DNA of 8,175 nt, taken from the NCBI GenBank assembly GCA_947490605.1, contig CANLHE010000025.1, forward strand, positions 1 to 8,175, read 5' to 3'. Shown piece by piece: positions 6,728-8,175 of this stretch (position 1 is its first letter; the number at the start of each line of letters is the position of its first letter). Source of the stretch: Actinomycetota bacterium. Lineage in GTDB: Bacteria; Actinomycetota; Actinomycetes; Nanopelagicales; Nanopelagicaceae. Both the position numbers and the translations under genes were made by a program. The notes under the pieces were generated by a model. That model ran no database searches, had not been told where the DNA came from, and saw only the letters and a list, made by a program, of their open reading frames with translations.

Positions 6728-7750
6728 TTATGGGGTCAAAATTGGGGCATTGTCTGTTAAAAATATCCAGATCTTGCCCGGCTTAAAATTCGCAACTTTT
6801 CCGTCAGCATCTAGCCAGGTAGTGACATCTGTTTCAAGATCTCGCTGCCAAGTTAATTCATAACTAAAGCCATCGCGCAACATGATTGCTTTACCACTTC
6901 CAGTTGTTTTTGAAAATGGTGTAACTCCGCCAAATTTATCGCCATAAATAGATGGAGTGATTGAAACCAATTGAATTATCGCTGTATCTGCACCAAGTTG
7001 TGATCCAGATGCCGCCATATTTGGTTCATCACTAAAGTAAATTAAGTATTTCTTACTTACTTCATCCCATTTTAATTCGTATCTTGCATTTGGCCATTTA
7101 ACTTTTGCTGTAAGCGTTGCGGCTCCAAGCTTTGGCGCATCTCCAAAACTCCACGGTGCAACCTTCGGAGAATCTATCTGTGTGCCAGATTTTGCGTTCG
7201 CTCTCTCTAACAAAAGTGCGGGCTTTAGAATCATATCTACTGGGCCTGATCGCTCTGGATCTTTTGTATAGATTGATGGCGGATTTCTTTCTGCAGATAA
7301 ATTCTCAATATTTGCTGCAGCAAGTACCGGACGCAATTTACTTTGCGCACCGGAATAAGCCAGACCCACTCTGCCAAACTGAGCTAACAATTCAATATCT
7401 GAAATACGGGCAGACCTAACCGGCCCGATTAATTCTGGCAGCGTTGATGAATAGATCGACGCAATTCGCGTTAAACCTGCTTCAACCTGTTCGACATAAA
7501 TAACGTCAGCATCTTCAAGGCCAATTTGAGGTCTAGCCTCCTTTGTGTCATCGACTTTGACCACAAGAATTTGGTTATTGCTACCTTCTAAACCACTGAA
7601 TAAATTCTTTCCAACTTCTTCCTTATCAATAATGCTAGAAAGTGGAGAAATAGCGTTATTTGCGAGAAGTAGAAAAATTAATATAACAGGAATAAGAAGT
7701 CGTCTGACCCACTTACGACTCGTCTGCATATTGCTTACTCTAGATTCCAT
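6728..7750 (-). CDS. DUF3048 (YerB-like) membrane-anchored extracytoplasmic protein
   Basis: The function is unknown. The family takes its name from Bacillus YerB, a lipoprotein without a defined biochemical activity. The 340-residue product has a basic N-terminus (RKWVRR, 12-17) and a membrane segment at about 18-36, then an extracytoplasmic body. The N-terminal DUF3048 domain shows the family signatures EARPQIGLEDADVIY (71-85), EAGLTR (90-95) and GPVRSAR (109-115). The C-terminal domain (about 210-336) ends with the typical FKPGKIWIFL. There is no cysteine after the hydrophobic segment, so this member is held by an uncleaved signal anchor or is secreted, not lipidated. The ATG at 7750 lies 5 bases after the upstream stop and has no Shine-Dalgarno. 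A second ATG at 7729 follows a TAGAGT box by 7 bases and may be a leaderless start, giving 333 residues. The family call is secure; its role is not. Confidence 0.87.
   Translation of the reverse strand: MESRVSNMQTSRKWVRRLLIPVILIFLLLANNAISPLSSIIDKEEVGKNLFSGLEGSNNQILVVKVDDTKEARPQIGLEDADVIYVEQVEAGLTRIASIYSSTLPELIGPVRSARISDIELLAQFGRVGLAYSGAQSKLRPVLAAANIENLSAERNPPSIYTKDPERSGPVDMILKPALLLERANAKSGTQIDSPKVAPWSFGDAPKLGAATLTAKVKWPNARYELKWDEVSKKYLIYFSDEPNMAASGSQLGADTAIIQLVSITPSIYGDKFGGVTPFSKTTGSGKAIMLRDGFSYELTWQRDLETDVTTWLDADGKVANFKPGKIWIFLTDNAPILTP
7737..7742 (-). promoter_or_regulatory. Possible -10 box for a leaderless start of the DUF3048 gene
   Basis: TAGAGT on the minus strand fits TANNNT and lies 7 bases before the in-frame ATG at 7729. 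No convincing -35 element is seen at 16-18 bases; the closest, TTGCCT, is 19 bases away. The box lies inside the longer reading frame that starts at 7750. This is weak evidence, noted because it bears on the start choice. Confidence 0.22.
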
Positions 7751-7755
7751 GTTTA

Positions 7756-8175
7756 TTACTGAGGCAAGTCTGTTGGCTCGAGAACATCATCTTCAAATGC
7801 ATACCGGACTGGTAAAGGAGCTTTTCCAGCTAAACGAAAAAGTCTTATAAACAATTTCTTTCGCACATTTCTAGTTGCATTGACTGCTTCGAGATGGATA
7901 TTAATTGCCAATTTAACCTTGGTTGTTAAGTCTGAAAGTTCAACCAACAGCGGTGTAGGTAATTCAAGTAGCTCATCACGAGCTGCTGATTGAACAAGCT
8001 TTAATGACTCTGATAAAACGCTCTCAGCAGCTGACCGCTCTTCAAGATTTGCAAATCGAGCAGCACTTGCTGATGCTGATATTAAATAAGCCGTAGCCGG
8101 ATCCAGATTTGATTCCGCCACAATTTCATGAGCGAGGGCTGCGCGCTGTTGGAGTAATGCATCAAGGGTCGCCCA
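7756..8175 (-). CDS. Uncharacterised LemA-like helical protein (C-terminal 139 residues; 5' end beyond window)
   Basis: The reading frame is open to the right edge of the window and closes with TAA at 7758-7756, so only the C-terminal part is present. The in-frame GTG at 8121 is not a credible start. The codons before it continue a sensible protein (WATLDALLQQRAALAHEI) and there is no ribosome binding site. The visible part is predicted almost wholly helical and rich in Ala, Leu and Glu, with no catalytic motif. The opening W-x2-LD-x-LL-x-QR pattern and the later LAINIHLEAVNATRNVR recall the spacing of LemA-type helical bundles. The end, RLFRLAGKAPLPVRYAFEDD, resembles the C-terminus of a conserved actinobacterial family of unknown function that I recall but could not check. 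It is followed after 5 bases by the DUF3048 gene and is probably co-transcribed with it. No function is assigned. Confidence 0.7.
   Translation of the reverse strand, partial: WATLDALLQQRAALAHEIVAESNLDPATAYLISASASAARFANLEERSAAESVLSESLKLVQSAARDELLELPTPLLVELSDLTTKVKLAINIHLEAVNATRNVRKKLFIRLFRLAGKAPLPVRYAFEDDVLEPTDLPQ

Noticed and set aside
430..7850. Many plus-strand open frames of 60-100 codons (for example 1015-1251, 3393-3641, 7117-7419 and 7545-7850)
   Set aside because: All lie antisense to well-identified genes, have low-complexity or implausible compositions, and lack ribosome binding sites. They are shadows of the coding strand.
8119..8121. GTG as the start of the right-end gene
   Set aside because: The frame continues upstream to the window edge with a coherent LemA-like helix, and no ribosome binding site precedes the GTG.
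1..8175. Novel defence, mobile or CRISPR-type system
   Set aside because: Every gene but the partial LemA-like one belongs to a recognised family in a conserved actinobacterial order. No repeats, recombinase, transposase, toxin-antitoxin pair or shift in composition was seen.

Overview
This 8.2 kb window comes from a low-GC actinobacterium with a compact genome. GC looks to be around the low 40s percent (a few lines counted by eye, not a full computation). The gene order and the protein sequences are actinobacterial: pdxS-pdxT-yebC-ruvC-ruvA-ruvB-secD-secF, SecD with the TADSF form of its membrane motif, and a DUF3048 protein. Combined with AT-leaning codon use and very short spacers, this fits a streamlined planktonic lineage such as the freshwater acI group (Nanopelagicales). 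That placement is an inference and was not tested by a search.

All ten genes are on the minus strand, so transcription runs from high to low coordinates. In that order: (1) the C-terminal part of an uncharacterised LemA-like helical protein, whose 5' end lies beyond base 8175; (2) a membrane-anchored DUF3048/YerB-like protein; (3) pdxS and pdxT, which encode the two subunits of pyridoxal 5'-phosphate synthase; (4) yebC, a YebC/TACO1-family factor; (5) ruvC, ruvA and ruvB, the complete Holliday-junction resolvasome; (6) secD and the first 186 codons of secF, which encode the SecDF translocation motor and run off the left end.

The genes are packed tightly. Stop and start codons overlap at ruvC/ruvA (ATGA), ruvA/ruvB (TAATG) and secD/secF (TAATG). 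Spacers are 2, 5, 15 and 30 bases at pdxS/pdxT, LemA-like/DUF3048, pdxT/yebC and yebC/ruvC. The only larger gaps are about 92 bases upstream of pdxS and about 79 bases upstream of secD, and each contains a plausible promoter. No gene-free stretch exceeds 300 bases. I saw no tRNA, rRNA, CRISPR array, insertion sequence or attachment site.

This is essentially a conserved housekeeping region, and I did not find a new biological system in it. The points most worth a second look are the absence of yajC between ruvB and secD, signs that secD is translated from a leaderless mRNA, a 9-base direct repeat before pdxS, and the uncharacterised LemA-like/DUF3048 pair upstream of the vitamin B6 genes.
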